From Burkholderiales bacterium (GTDB lineage: Bacteria > Pseudomonadota > Gammaproteobacteria > Burkholderiales > Burkholderiaceae_E), in the NCBI GenBank assembly GCA_020248665.1, contig JADCHE010000183.1, forward strand, positions 1-32,829: 32,829 bases of DNA, in the 5' to 3' direction. The notes below the pieces were generated by a model, which searched no databases, was not told the origin of the DNA, and worked only from the letters and a program-made list of their open reading frames with translations. Of the stretch, positions 7,366 to 15,340 are shown in pieces. Both the position numbers and the translations under genes were made by a program. The number at the start of each line of letters is the position of its first letter. The first letter of the stretch is position 1.

Positions 7366-7437
7366 GCGCACGTCCACGTGTTCGACGCGCGCGCGCCGAC
7401 GGTGCCCGGCCACTACGCGCCGACGCCCCGCGCGCCT
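7366..7437 (+). pseudogene. Amidohydrolase N-terminal fragment
   Basis: One base out of frame with the Bug remnant, the DNA encodes AHVHVFDARAPTVPGHYAPT followed by PRAP. This matches the start of TIM-barrel amidohydrolases of the Amidohydro_2 family, whose first metal ligands are an HxH motif (here HVH) followed by a short proline-rich segment. The rest is gone: the acyl-CoA synthetase stop codon begins at 7439. Bug receptor and amidohydrolase genes are often neighbours, so this looks like the scar of a lost operon. Confidence 0.5.
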
Positions 7438-9392
7438 CAGCGCCACGCCACCTCGTGCCGGATCGTCAGCGGTCCGAGCCGCTCCTGCACCGTCTTCTCG
7501 ATGGCTGGGCGCTCCCCCGGCGGCACGCCCTCGACCGACACGGTGATCAGGCTGCCGTGCACCGGGTGCGCGCCGGCGTCGACCTGCAGGCCCGGCAGCG
7601 ACAGGTCGGCGAGCATCCGCGCGGCGACGCGCTTGGCGGCGTCCCAGCGCAGCGCCGGCTTGAACACCTTGCCGACGCCGGTCAGCGGCATCGGGTCGAC
7701 CAGGTGGATCGACACCGGCACCGCCGCGCGCTCGGGCGTGCGCTCGCGCACGTAGTCGATCAGCGCGTTCGGGTCGACCGACTCGCCGGGCTTGGCCTGC
7801 ACGTAGGCGACCGGCAGCTCGCCCGCGTACGCGTCGGGCTGCCCGACCATCGCCGCGAGCGCGACCGCCGGATGGCCGAACAGGATCTCCTCGATCGGCT
7901 GCGGGTCGATGTTGTGCCCGCCGCGGATCACCAGGTCCTTCGCGCGGCCGGTGATCCACAGGTAGCCCTCGGCGTCGAGGCGCCCGAGGTCGCCCGAGTT
8001 GACCCAGCCCGGTTCGACGAACGCATCCTTGTTGTGCTGCGCGCTGCGGTAGCCGGAGAAGCAGCCGGGGCCGGCCATCGCGACCACGCCGATCTCGTCC
8101 GTCGCGCAGTCGCCGATGCAGCGGCCGTTCGCGTCGACCTTGACGATCCGCACGCGGCTGAAGGGCACCGGGTGGCCCGCGGAGCCCAGGCGCAGCGGCC
8201 GGTCCTGGAACGCGATCGTGTGCACGCTCGCGGTCTCGGTCATCCCGTAGACCTCGAGCACCGGCCAGCCGAAGCGCTCGACGTAGGCGCGGCCGACCGC
8301 GACCGGGATCGCCGAGCCGCCGGCGAACGCGACCTTGATGCTCGACAGGTCGATACCCTCGGTCGGCGCGGCCAGCGCAGCGGTGAGCACCGTCGGCACC
8401 CCGCCGAAGCCGGCGGGCCGGTAGCGCTCGGCGATCCGCCACACGTTGCGCTGCGCGGCCGGACTGCGCCAGCCGGAGGGCGAGACGATGACCAGGCAGC
8501 CGCCGGCCGCGAGCCAACTGAGCGCCGTGGTGAGGGCGCCGCCGACGTGGAACAGCGGCAGGCCGGCGAGGATCGTCGCCTCGCGCCCGATCCGCAGCAT
8601 CAGCCCGATCACCCAGGCCTGGTAGACCTGGTTCGCATGCGTGTGGCGAACCAGCTTCGGCGTGCCGGTCGTGCCGCCGGTGTGGAAGTACGCGGCGGTG
8701 TCGTCCGGCTCGATCACGCGACCGCTCGCGAGGCCGTCCGAGCGCTGCGCGGCGATCAGCGCGTCGAAGTCGAAGATCGGCGCCAGACCGTCGTCGGCCC
8801 GCACCGGCGCCTTCGCACCCGCGGCGAACGGCTGCGCGGTCGCGACCCGCGCGCCGCCGACCGCGACGATCGCCGACAGCGACGGCAGCTCGGCGCGGAT
8901 CGTCTGCACCTTCTCCCAGATGTCGGTGCCCGGCATCGGCCCGATCACGACGAGCACCTTGGTGTCGGCGGCCTTCATGATCTCGACCAGCTGGTAAGGC
9001 TCGAGCAGCGGGTTCACCGGGTTGGCGACGCCCGCAGCCTCCGCGCCCCACAGCGTGTAGAGCGACTGCGGCAGCAGCGGCAGCAGGAAGCTCACGACGT
9101 CGTCGCGGCCGATGCCGAGCGCGTGGAACGCGTTGGCCGCCTGCGTGACCCGCGCGAGGCACTGCGCGTGGCTCGACACGATCGGCGCCTCGTCGGGGTC
9201 CGCGTTCGGCAGGAAGCGGATCGCCGGCGCGTCGGGGTTCGCCGAGGCGCCGAGGCGCAGCGCCTCGTAGGTGCTGCGAGCGGCGATCCGGTCGGCGTAG
9301 GGCGTGGCCTCGAAGGTGCGCACGGCCTCGGGCGTCGACAGGTCGGGCCAGCCGGGGCCGATCAGGCGGTCGAGCAGGTGCGGGCGGTTCAC
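7437..9392 (-). CDS. Acyl-CoA synthetase, AMP-binding (ANL) superfamily
   Basis: A 651-aa enzyme that should activate a carboxylic acid with ATP and join it to CoA. The P-loop is TGGTTGTPK (about 238-246), the A5 motif YGMTETA (382-388), the ribose-binding Asp lies in NSGDLGRLDAEGYLWITGRA (Asp 468), and the catalytic lysine region is PLTGVGKVFKPALR (about 569-582). GTG 9392 is preceded by GGAGAC eight bases upstream. After the usual end of the family there are about 70 extra residues, discussed separately. The substrate cannot be read from sequence; this branch is generally annotated as fatty or aromatic acyl-CoA synthetase. It appears to be transcribed alone. Confidence 0.92.
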   Translation of the reverse strand: MNRPHLLDRLIGPGWPDLSTPEAVRTFEATPYADRIAARSTYEALRLGASANPDAPAIRFLPNADPDEAPIVSSHAQCLARVTQAANAFHALGIGRDDVVSFLLPLLPQSLYTLWGAEAAGVANPVNPLLEPYQLVEIMKAADTKVLVVIGPMPGTDIWEKVQTIRAELPSLSAIVAVGGARVATAQPFAAGAKAPVRADDGLAPIFDFDALIAAQRSDGLASGRVIEPDDTAAYFHTGGTTGTPKLVRHTHANQVYQAWVIGLMLRIGREATILAGLPLFHVGGALTTALSWLAAGGCLVIVSPSGWRSPAAQRNVWRIAERYRPAGFGGVPTVLTAALAAPTEGIDLSSIKVAFAGGSAIPVAVGRAYVERFGWPVLEVYGMTETASVHTIAFQDRPLRLGSAGHPVPFSRVRIVKVDANGRCIGDCATDEIGVVAMAGPGCFSGYRSAQHNKDAFVEPGWVNSGDLGRLDAEGYLWITGRAKDLVIRGGHNIDPQPIEEILFGHPAVALAAMVGQPDAYAGELPVAYVQAKPGESVDPNALIDYVRERTPERAAVPVSIHLVDPMPLTGVGKVFKPALRWDAAKRVAARMLADLSLPGLQVDAGAHPVHGSLITVSVEGVPPGERPAIEKTVQERLGPLTIRHEVAWR

Positions 9393-9515
9393 GGTGCGGG
9401 GTCTCCAGGTGCAGCGCCTGTGGCGCCGTCGGTGCGGTCGGCGGATGCTCGCCGGGCGGAGGCCGGATCGTCAACCGCACCCCGGTCGGCGTGCTCCGGT
9501 CCGGGACGGATCGCG

Positions 9516-10418
9516 TCAGAGGACGATCGCGTCGGGCACCCCTGCGCAGGCGGATCGCACCGCCTGCTGCAAGGCCGCCACGGCGCTCGTCGGCGGCACG
9601 CCCCGTCGATCGAGGAAGCCCAGCGTCGAGCGGGGCGGCTCGAGCTCGGCCTCGAGCACCGACACGGTGGACGACAGGCAGGGGTGGGCCAGCAGCGCGG
9701 CGGGCGCGCAGGCCACCGCTTCGGTCGCCGTGACGGCCCCGAGCGCGGTCGTGAGACTGTCGCACGAGACCATCCGGGGCAGCGGCGCGCCTTGTGCCTT
9801 GAACCACTTCTTCAGGCGGTCCGAGTACCCGCCCGGCGCCTCGTTCTGTACCCAGTCGAAGGTCGACAGCCGATCGAGGCCCGGCCGGGTCCCCAGCAGC
9901 GGATGCCGGTGCCGCACCGCGAAGGCGGCGCGGCAGTTCAGGATCGGCTCGAACGCCAGGTCAGGCGGCACGGCGGTCGGATCCGCGGCCACGACCGCGA
10001 AGTCGAGCGTTCCGTCGCGCAGCCGTGCGATCGTCGTCGAGAGCAGGCCTTCCGCCAGCCGAAGCCGGACCCCGGGGGCCCGGGCGACGAAGGCCTCCAT
10101 CACCGCAGGCCACATCACCAGGCTGACGAGCGGGTTCAGCGCGACGCTCGGCGCACGCAGGCGATCGGCCCCGACGGCCGCCTCGAAGCGTCCGACCTGC
10201 TCCAGCAGCAGCCTCGCCTCCGGCAGCAGCTCGATCGCGGCCGGGGTGGGCCGTGCACCCCGGGTCGAGCGGGTGAACAGCAGGCGACCCGACTGCGTCT
10301 CGAACTCGCGCAGCTGCTTGGCGAGCGCCACCTGCGAGATGCCGGCCGCGCGCGCGGCGGCGCGGATGCCGCCGTGGTCGACGGTCAGCACGAACGCGCG
10401 GACGAGCGGGAGCTTCAC
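9516..10418 (-). CDS. LysR-family transcription regulator
   Basis: A 300-aa protein of standard LysR length. The N-terminal winged HTH is clear: MKLPLVRAFVLTVDHGGIRA, then AARAAGISQVALAKQLREFE and RLLFTRSTRGARPTPAA (residues 1-60). The effector domain from about 90 includes VALNPLVSLVMWPAVMEAFV and LRDGTLDFAVVAADP. It is divergent from the hydrolase/Bug/amidohydrolase operon at 10501, with an 81-bp gap that holds a 15-bp palindrome. The normal expectation is that it controls that operon in response to the imported substrate or an intermediate, and represses itself. Confidence 0.95.
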   Translation of the reverse strand: MKLPLVRAFVLTVDHGGIRAAARAAGISQVALAKQLREFETQSGRLLFTRSTRGARPTPAAIELLPEARLLLEQVGRFEAAVGADRLRAPSVALNPLVSLVMWPAVMEAFVARAPGVRLRLAEGLLSTTIARLRDGTLDFAVVAADPTAVPPDLAFEPILNCRAAFAVRHRHPLLGTRPGLDRLSTFDWVQNEAPGGYSDRLKKWFKAQGAPLPRMVSCDSLTTALGAVTATEAVACAPAALLAHPCLSSTVSVLEAELEPPRSTLGFLDRRGVPPTSAVAALQQAVRSACAGVPDAIVL

Positions 10419-10427
10419 GGTCCGATG

Positions 10428-10442
10428 TTAACCAGGGGTTAA
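10428..10442. promoter_or_regulatory. LysR-type operator candidate
   Basis: TTAACCAGGGGTTAA has perfect 6-bp arms and a 3-base centre, and contains the T-N11-A spacing of LysR boxes. It starts 9 bases upstream of the LysR start codon and lies 58 bases before the hydrolase start, and is AT-rich against its surroundings. Confidence 0.68.
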
Positions 10443-10500
10443 CGCGGGGCACAAGCGGTTGGGCTGCCCGGGCCCGGGCCCGGACCGTAGGCTGCGCCTG

Positions 10501-11259
10501 ATGGAAATTGTCCTGCTGCATGGCAACTCGTCGTCGTCGCGCTGCTGGCGCCGGGTCGCGGCGAGCGACGTGCTGCGCGCCCACGAGCTCGTCGCGATCG
10601 ACCTGCCGGGGCATGGCGGCGGACCCTACGCGGCGCACGCCGACTACTCGCTGCGCGGCCTTGCCTGCAGCGTGGCGGGGCTGCTGCAGGCCAGGCCGCC
10701 CGGGCCGCGCGTGGTCGTCGGATGGAGCCTGGGTGGCCACGTCGCGCTCGAGGCGGCGGCAGCGATTCCCGGGCTCCTCGGGCTGGTCCTGATCGGAGCG
10801 CCGCCGACTGGCTTCCCGGTCTCGGGCTTCCGGGCGATGCCGGCCGCCGCGACGTGTCTGGAGCCGCCCGCGCACCAGGTACGGGAACACATCGAGGCGC
10901 TGTGCCGCGACGAGTCGGCGCGCCTGCTGTTCCACGAGGACTTCGCGCTGGCCGATCCGCGCGTGCGCGACGGCGTGGCGCGCTGCATCGCCAGCGGAGA
11001 CTTCTCCGACGAGATCGAGATCGTCCGCGGACCCCTGCCGATCGCCGCGATCGTCGGCGCGGACGATCCGCTGGTGGATATCGACCATCTGCGGTCCGTC
11101 CCGTGGGGACACCTCTGGGGCGGGCGGGTCCACCTGATCGACGGCGCGCTGCACGCCCCCCAGTGCGACGCACCCCTCGAGGTGGCGTCGCTGCTGTCGG
11201 GGTTCGTCGCCTCGATCCGGCCCGCTTCGAGCAGCCCATCGGAAGGGAGTCCCCCATGA
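10501..11259 (+). CDS. Alpha/beta hydrolase
   Basis: A 252-aa alpha/beta-fold hydrolase. The oxyanion-hole motif is LLHGNSSSS (5-13), the nucleophile elbow GWSLGG (Ser 76), the acid probably Asp 189 in VGADDPLVD, and the catalytic His 218 in GALHAPQ, so the triad is complete. The likely reaction is hydrolysis of an ester, thioester, lactone or C-C bond; which one is not visible. ATG 10501 has no obvious ribosome site; a farther upstream in-frame GC-rich extension is less likely. Its stop overlaps the Bug receptor start by ATGA. It is the first gene of the LysR-controlled operon. Confidence 0.88.
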   Translation: MEIVLLHGNSSSSRCWRRVAASDVLRAHELVAIDLPGHGGGPYAAHADYSLRGLACSVAGLLQARPPGPRVVVGWSLGGHVALEAAAAIPGLLGLVLIGAPPTGFPVSGFRAMPAAATCLEPPAHQVREHIEALCRDESARLLFHEDFALADPRVRDGVARCIASGDFSDEIEIVRGPLPIAAIVGADDPLVDIDHLRSVPWGHLWGGRVHLIDGALHAPQCDAPLEVASLLSGFVASIRPASSSPSEGSPP

Positions 11260-12233
11260 ATCGTCGGTTCGCCGTCATCGCCCTGTGCGCGGCCGCGGCC
11301 TGCGCGGCATCGCACCCTTCAACGGTGCACGCGCAGACCACCCGCGTCATCGTTCCCTATCCTGCAGGCCAGCTGTCGGACGTCATCGGACGGACGGTCC
11401 GCGAGACGCTCGTGCGCCAGACCGGCGGCTCCGCGATCGTCGAGAACGTGGCGGGTGCGGGCGGGGCGATCGGCGCGCAGCAGCTGCTCAACGCATCCGT
11501 CGGCTCCGACACCCTGCTGCTCGCCTCGCCCAACGAGGTGATCCTGGCGCCCCTCGCCAACGCGGCCGTGAAGTACCGTCCGGAGGACTTCCGGCTCGTC
11601 GCGCTGGTCGCGAGCGCGCCGCTCGTGCTGCTCGCGCGGGCCGATCTCGGCGTCGCCGATGCGGACGGCTTCGTCGAGGCGGCGCGCCGGTCGTCGAGGA
11701 CGCAGCCCCTGTCCTACGGCAGCGTCGGCATCGGTTCGCTGTACCACCTGATGGGCGAGCAGCTGTCCCGCGCGATCGGCGCCGAGCTGACCCATGTCCC
11801 GTACAAGGGCGGAGTCCCCCTGCTGCAGGACATGGCGGGCGGGCGCATCGACTTCGCGATGCTCCCCTGGTCGCAGGCACTCCAGGGCATGGCCGACCAG
11901 GGCAGGTTGCGGCTGCTCGGGACCGTCGCCACGAAACGCGCGACGGCCTTGCCGAACCTGCCCACCGTCAACGAAGGGCGGCTGCTGAAGGACTTCTCCT
12001 TCGACATCTGGACGGGATTCGCGGTGCACCGCGACACGCCCGCCGCGGTCCGCGAGCGCTGGCACCGGCTGCTCGGCGCGGTCCTCGCGGATCCGGGGGT
12101 CCAGTCCGCCCTGGAGGCGCAGGGCCTCGGCCTCCAGAAGGCCTCGACCCTGGCCGAGCTCGACGCGTTCTACGAGCGCGAGGTGGCTCGCTTCAGACGC
12201 ATCGCCGTCGAGAGCCGACTCGTGCCGCAGTGA
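11256..12233 (+). CDS. Bug/TctC-family periplasmic solute receptor
   Basis: A 325-aa tripartite tricarboxylate transporter receptor-like protein. A signal peptide covers about residues 1-27 (MNRRFAVIALCAAAACAASH, ending at HAQ). Family features are VIVPYPAGQLSDVIGRTVRE, IVENVAGAGGAIGAQQL, SYGSVGIGSLYHLMGEQLS, THVPYKGGVPLLQDMAGGRI and a C-terminal LEAQGLGLQKAS. Bug proteins bind carboxylates, amides or aromatic acids in the periplasm; most, as here, have no TctAB membrane genes nearby. A GGAAGGGAG ribosome site precedes ATG 11256, which overlaps the hydrolase stop. Its own stop overlaps the amidohydrolase start. The operon context suggests its ligand is the substrate of the two hydrolases. Confidence 0.94.
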   Translation: MNRRFAVIALCAAAACAASHPSTVHAQTTRVIVPYPAGQLSDVIGRTVRETLVRQTGGSAIVENVAGAGGAIGAQQLLNASVGSDTLLLASPNEVILAPLANAAVKYRPEDFRLVALVASAPLVLLARADLGVADADGFVEAARRSSRTQPLSYGSVGIGSLYHLMGEQLSRAIGAELTHVPYKGGVPLLQDMAGGRIDFAMLPWSQALQGMADQGRLRLLGTVATKRATALPNLPTVNEGRLLKDFSFDIWTGFAVHRDTPAAVRERWHRLLGAVLADPGVQSALEAQGLGLQKASTLAELDAFYEREVARFRRIAVESRLVPQ

Positions 12234-13480
12234 CGGATCGACCTCCGGAGCCCGCCGTGCTGCTCTCACGTGCCGCCGTCTTCGACGGCGAGCGTCGCCT
12301 CCCGCCCGACACCTGCCTGCTGCTCGAGGGCGACCGCATCGCGCGGATCGCACCCGCCGCGGCCTTCGACGGGTACGCCGGCCCGAGACTCGACCTGTCG
12401 GGGCATACCGTGCTGCCCGGACTGATCGACTGCCACGCGCATCTGGTGCTGGCGGCCGAGGCCGACGTCTGGGGACCGCTGATGAAGGCGTCCGCGGCGC
12501 AGCTCGCGCTGCGTGCGCTGGACAGCGCGCAGCGCTGCCTGCGCGGCGGCGTGACCTCGCTGCGGGACTGCGGCGGCGTGGACCACATCGAGCTGGCGGT
12601 GCGCGACGCGACCGGCCAGGGCACCTTCCTCGGTCCCACCGTGAGGGCGGCCGGTCGCTTCATCTGCATGTGCGGCGGCACCAATCACCCGGTCGCGCGC
12701 ATCGCCGACGGCGAGCACGAGGTCCGCGTCGCCGTCCGGGAACAGGTGCACGCCGGCAGCGATTTCGTGAAGCTCATGGCGACCGGTGCCGTCCTGACGC
12801 CCGGCACCGGCCTCGACGACGTCCAGTACACGAGCGAGGAGTTGCGGGCCGGCATCGCCGAGGCGGCGAGACTGGGCCGGGACGCCGCCGTCCACGCGAT
12901 CGGCGCGACCGGCGTAATCAACGCCGTCCGGGCCGGTGCCAGGTCGGTGGAGCACGGCGTCTTCCTGACCGACGAGGCGATCGACGCGATGCTCGGCCTC
13001 GGGACGTGGGTGGTGCCCACCCTGGGCGCGGTGTCGCGGCTGCTGTCGCACCGAGATCGATTGCCGGGCGCGGTCGTCGAGAAGGCGCAGCGGGTCGCGG
13101 CGAGCCATCGCGACTCGATTCGACGCTTCCACCGCGCGGGCGGTCGGATCGCGATGGGAGGCGACACCGGCACGCCCTTCAATCCGCACGGCGAGAACGC
13201 CTGGGAGCTGCTCGAGATGGTACGGGCCGGGCTGTCGCCCGAGGCGGCGCTCGTCGCGGCCACCTCGAGCGCGGCCGACCTGATGCGGCTCCCGACCCGC
13301 GGTCGGTTGCGGGCCGGCCATCACGCGGACGTGCTCGTCGTGCGGGGCGACCCGCTCGAAGATATCCTGTGCGCCGCGGACCCGGCGCGGCACGCGATCG
13401 TCGTCAAGGGAGGTCGCTTCGTGCAACGGTCAGAGCCCTGGGGAACGGAGTCTGGGACACGATGGGCGCAGACGCCGTGA
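12230..13480 (+). CDS. Metal-dependent amidohydrolase (imidazolonepropionase/prolidase-like)
   Basis: A 416-aa TIM-barrel amidohydrolase. The metal ligands are all visible: HxH in DCHAHLV (His 69, His 71), the carboxylated lysine in FVKLMATGA (Lys 181), His 222 in AVHAIGATG, His 242 in VEHGVF, and Asp 312 in MGGDTGTPF. The C-terminus returns to the small beta domain (HHADVLVVRGDPLEDI, typical of the family). Such enzymes hydrolyse cyclic amides, dipeptides, carbamates or lactones. Start GTG 12230 is chosen because it overlaps the Bug stop codon in a GTGA arrangement and gives the normal N-terminal beta domain. It is cytosolic, with no signal peptide, so the substrate must first be imported. 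Confidence 0.92.
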   Translation: MTDRPPEPAVLLSRAAVFDGERRLPPDTCLLLEGDRIARIAPAAAFDGYAGPRLDLSGHTVLPGLIDCHAHLVLAAEADVWGPLMKASAAQLALRALDSAQRCLRGGVTSLRDCGGVDHIELAVRDATGQGTFLGPTVRAAGRFICMCGGTNHPVARIADGEHEVRVAVREQVHAGSDFVKLMATGAVLTPGTGLDDVQYTSEELRAGIAEAARLGRDAAVHAIGATGVINAVRAGARSVEHGVFLTDEAIDAMLGLGTWVVPTLGAVSRLLSHRDRLPGAVVEKAQRVAASHRDSIRRFHRAGGRIAMGGDTGTPFNPHGENAWELLEMVRAGLSPEAALVAATSSAADLMRLPTRGRLRAGHHADVLVVRGDPLEDILCAADPARHAIVVKGGRFVQRSEPWGTESGTRWAQTP

Positions 13481-13890
13481 ACACCGTCGGATCGGGAATG
13501 CGTGCTTCACGCGCGGACGGGTGGCTCTTCCCGCTGCTGTTCGCGATGTTCCTCGCGCACGAGATGGACGCGGTCGCTCAGCATGAATGGCGACTGCTCT
13601 ACGTGCTGCGCTCGATGCCCGAACCGATCGCGCAGCACGCGTTCGTGCTCCTGCACGTTCCGCTGGTGGCGTTCCTGGCATGGTTCGGGTGGCACGCGAA
13701 CGCCGCCGTCCGCACGGCCGCTCGGCTCGGCATGGCCGGATTCATGGTGATCCACGCGGGACTGCACTGGCGGCTGAGCGCGGACCCCCTCTACACCTTC
13801 CACGACCCCGCGTCCGTCTTTCTCGTCTACGGAAGCATCGTGCCCGCCATCGCCCTGATCGTTTCGATCATCCGCCCGTCATCGCAGTGA
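13462..13890 (+). CDS. Small membrane protein, DUF6713-like
   Basis: About 142 aa with four predicted helices. The first helix carries LFAMFLAHEMDAVAQHEWRL, and the second FVLLHVPLVAFLAWFGW. The H-E-x-D pattern followed by an EW pair and the LLHVPL motif resemble DUF6713-type bacterial membrane proteins; function unknown. The start is uncertain: ATG 13462 (behind GGAG), GTG 13477 (making a GTGA overlap with the amidohydrolase stop, the same style as the preceding gene joints) or ATG 13498 would all fit. It is the last gene of the LysR-associated operon and meets the CoA-transferase gene tail to tail with 10 bases between stops. Confidence 0.75.
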   Translation: MGADAVNTVGSGMRASRADGWLFPLLFAMFLAHEMDAVAQHEWRLLYVLRSMPEPIAQHAFVLLHVPLVAFLAWFGWHANAAVRTAARLGMAGFMVIHAGLHWRLSADPLYTFHDPASVFLVYGSIVPAIALIVSIIRPSSQ

Positions 13891-13900
13891 TTCGCCTGGA

Positions 13901-15193
13901 TCATCGGCCCGGCGGCGCCGACCTGCGCGCGCGCTCGAAGGCCGCGCGGTCGAGCGCCTCACGGTGCGCAGGGTCAGCGATCGCGATGAGCGCGCGGGCG
14001 CGCTGCGCGAGCGACAGGCCGCGCAGCCGCGCCGCGCCGAACTCGGTCACCACGTGGTCGACGTCGCTGCGCGGCGTGGTCACCGGGCCGTCGAGCGCCG
14101 GCACGATCCGCGTGCGGCGCGCCTCGCCCTGCGTCGCCGGCAGCGCGATCACCGACACGCCGCCCTCCGAGAGGCGCGTGCCGCGGACGAACTCCACCTG
14201 CCCGCCGATCGTGCCGATGTAGCGCCCGCCCGCGGCCTCGGCGTTGACCTGGCCGGAGAGGTCGACCTCGAGCGCCGAGTTGATCGAGAAGAGCCGCCTC
14301 ACCCGCGCGAGCACGTCCAGCCCGTGCGTGTACGACGGCCGGCGCGCGGCCACGCGCGGATTGCCGTCCATGAAGCGGAACAGCCGGTCGGTGCCGATCG
14401 ACAGGCCGGTCACCGCGACGCCGGCGTCGATCCCCTTGTGCGCGTCGTCGATCGCGCCGGCCTCGATCAGGTCGACGACGCGGTCGCTGATCATCCCCGA
14501 GTGGAAGCCGAGCCCGCGCCGGTCGACGAGCCGCGCGAGCACCGCGTCCGGGATCGCGCCGATGCCGAGCTGCAGGGTCGCGTGCTCGGGCACGAGCGCC
14601 GCCACCTGCTCGCCGATGCGCGCCTCGACCTCGCCCGGCTTCGGCCAGCGCATCTGCACCAGCGGCCGGTCGGTCTCGACGACGGCGTCGAAGTCCTCGA
14701 GCGCGAAGTCGACGTCGGCGTGCACCCGCGGCGCGCGCGCGTTGACCTCGGCGATCGCGACGCGCGCGCGCGGGATCAGCGAGACCGCCTGGTCGTGCGA
14801 GGCCGCGAGCGTCACGCGGCCGCGCGCATCGGGCGGGCTCACCTGGACCATCACCACGTCGGCGGCGACGTCGCCGTCGGCGCACAGCCGCTCGAGGTCG
14901 CCGTAGTGCGCCGGGATCGGGTCGATCGCGCCGGCCGAGGCGAGCGCGCGGGTGCCGGTGGTGACCGCGGTCGCGCGAAAGCGCAGCGCGTCGGCGTGCT
15001 CGGACCGGAATGTGTCCGACATCACGGTGAAGAGCAGCACCGTGACGTCGGGCAGCGCGTGCCGCTGCGCCACGAGCGCCGCGGACAGCGTCAGCGGCTC
15101 GCCGCAGCCCTGGCCGACGTAGACGGTGTCGCCGCGGCGGATCCAGCGGGCGAGGTCGATCGAGGCGGGGTCGAGGCGGGCGGGTGCGGGCAT
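13901..15193 (-). CDS. Acetyl-CoA hydrolase/CoA-transferase family protein
   Basis: A 430-aa protein of the 4-hydroxybutyrate/acetate CoA-transferase fold. Family regions include GDTVYVGQGCGEPLTLSAAL at the N-terminus, VSPPDARGRVTLAAS in the first domain, LQLGIGAIPDAVLARL, INSALEVDLSGQVNAEAAGG, GTIGGQVEFVRG and TEFGAARLRGLSLAQRARAL at the C-terminus. In characterised relatives the catalytic Glu lies in an H/Y-T/S-E motif; here the aligned site reads HSGMISD (231-237), with Gly at the Glu position. It may therefore be a hydrolase-like or otherwise altered member. ATG 15193 is chosen by family length. It is transcribed away from vapBC. Confidence 0.88.
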   Translation of the reverse strand: MPAPARLDPASIDLARWIRRGDTVYVGQGCGEPLTLSAALVAQRHALPDVTVLLFTVMSDTFRSEHADALRFRATAVTTGTRALASAGAIDPIPAHYGDLERLCADGDVAADVVMVQVSPPDARGRVTLAASHDQAVSLIPRARVAIAEVNARAPRVHADVDFALEDFDAVVETDRPLVQMRWPKPGEVEARIGEQVAALVPEHATLQLGIGAIPDAVLARLVDRRGLGFHSGMISDRVVDLIEAGAIDDAHKGIDAGVAVTGLSIGTDRLFRFMDGNPRVAARRPSYTHGLDVLARVRRLFSINSALEVDLSGQVNAEAAGGRYIGTIGGQVEFVRGTRLSEGGVSVIALPATQGEARRTRIVPALDGPVTTPRSDVDHVVTEFGAARLRGLSLAQRARALIAIADPAHREALDRAAFERARRSAPPGR

Positions 15194-15242
15194 GGGGGCG
15201 CGGCGGATGGGGCGTGGCGCGATGCTACGCGATGCATGGTGA

Positions 15243-15260
15243 CGTGCGCCTCGGCGCACG
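15243..15260. promoter_or_regulatory. GC-rich hairpin in divergent gap
   Basis: CGTGCGCCTCGGCGCACG is a perfect stem of 7-8 bp with a tiny loop, in the gap between the CoA-transferase gene and vapB. No T tract follows, so it is more likely a regulatory or transcript-leader structure than a terminator. Confidence 0.35.
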
Positions 15261-15297
15261 CGGATCTCGGCAGGCAGGGCGATTGACCGTCGTGAAG

Positions 15298-15313
15298 CCA
15301 TATGGGAGTATGG
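15298..15313. promoter_or_regulatory. Putative VapBC autoregulatory operator
   Basis: CCATATGGGAGTATGG has perfect 5-bp arms (CCATA/TATGG) and a 6-base spacer, 27 bases before the vapB start. A TTGACC -35-like hexamer at 15283-15288 lies just upstream, so bound antitoxin-toxin complex would cover the promoter, as known for type II modules. No good -10 is visible. Confidence 0.5.
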
Positions 15314-15340
15314 TCGGTAGTCGCCGTACACCCGTATCTC

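Noticed and set aside
7098-10442. A 1114-codon open frame on the plus strand
   Set aside because: It is antisense to the acyl-CoA synthetase and LysR genes, rich in Arg, Ala, Gly and His, with no domain. Only its first 270 bases contain protein-like fragments (the Bug relic).
10459-10500. Earlier in-frame start of the alpha/beta hydrolase
   Set aside because: The added residues are translated from the GC palindrome and precede the first beta strand (MEIVLLHG), which normally begins such a protein.
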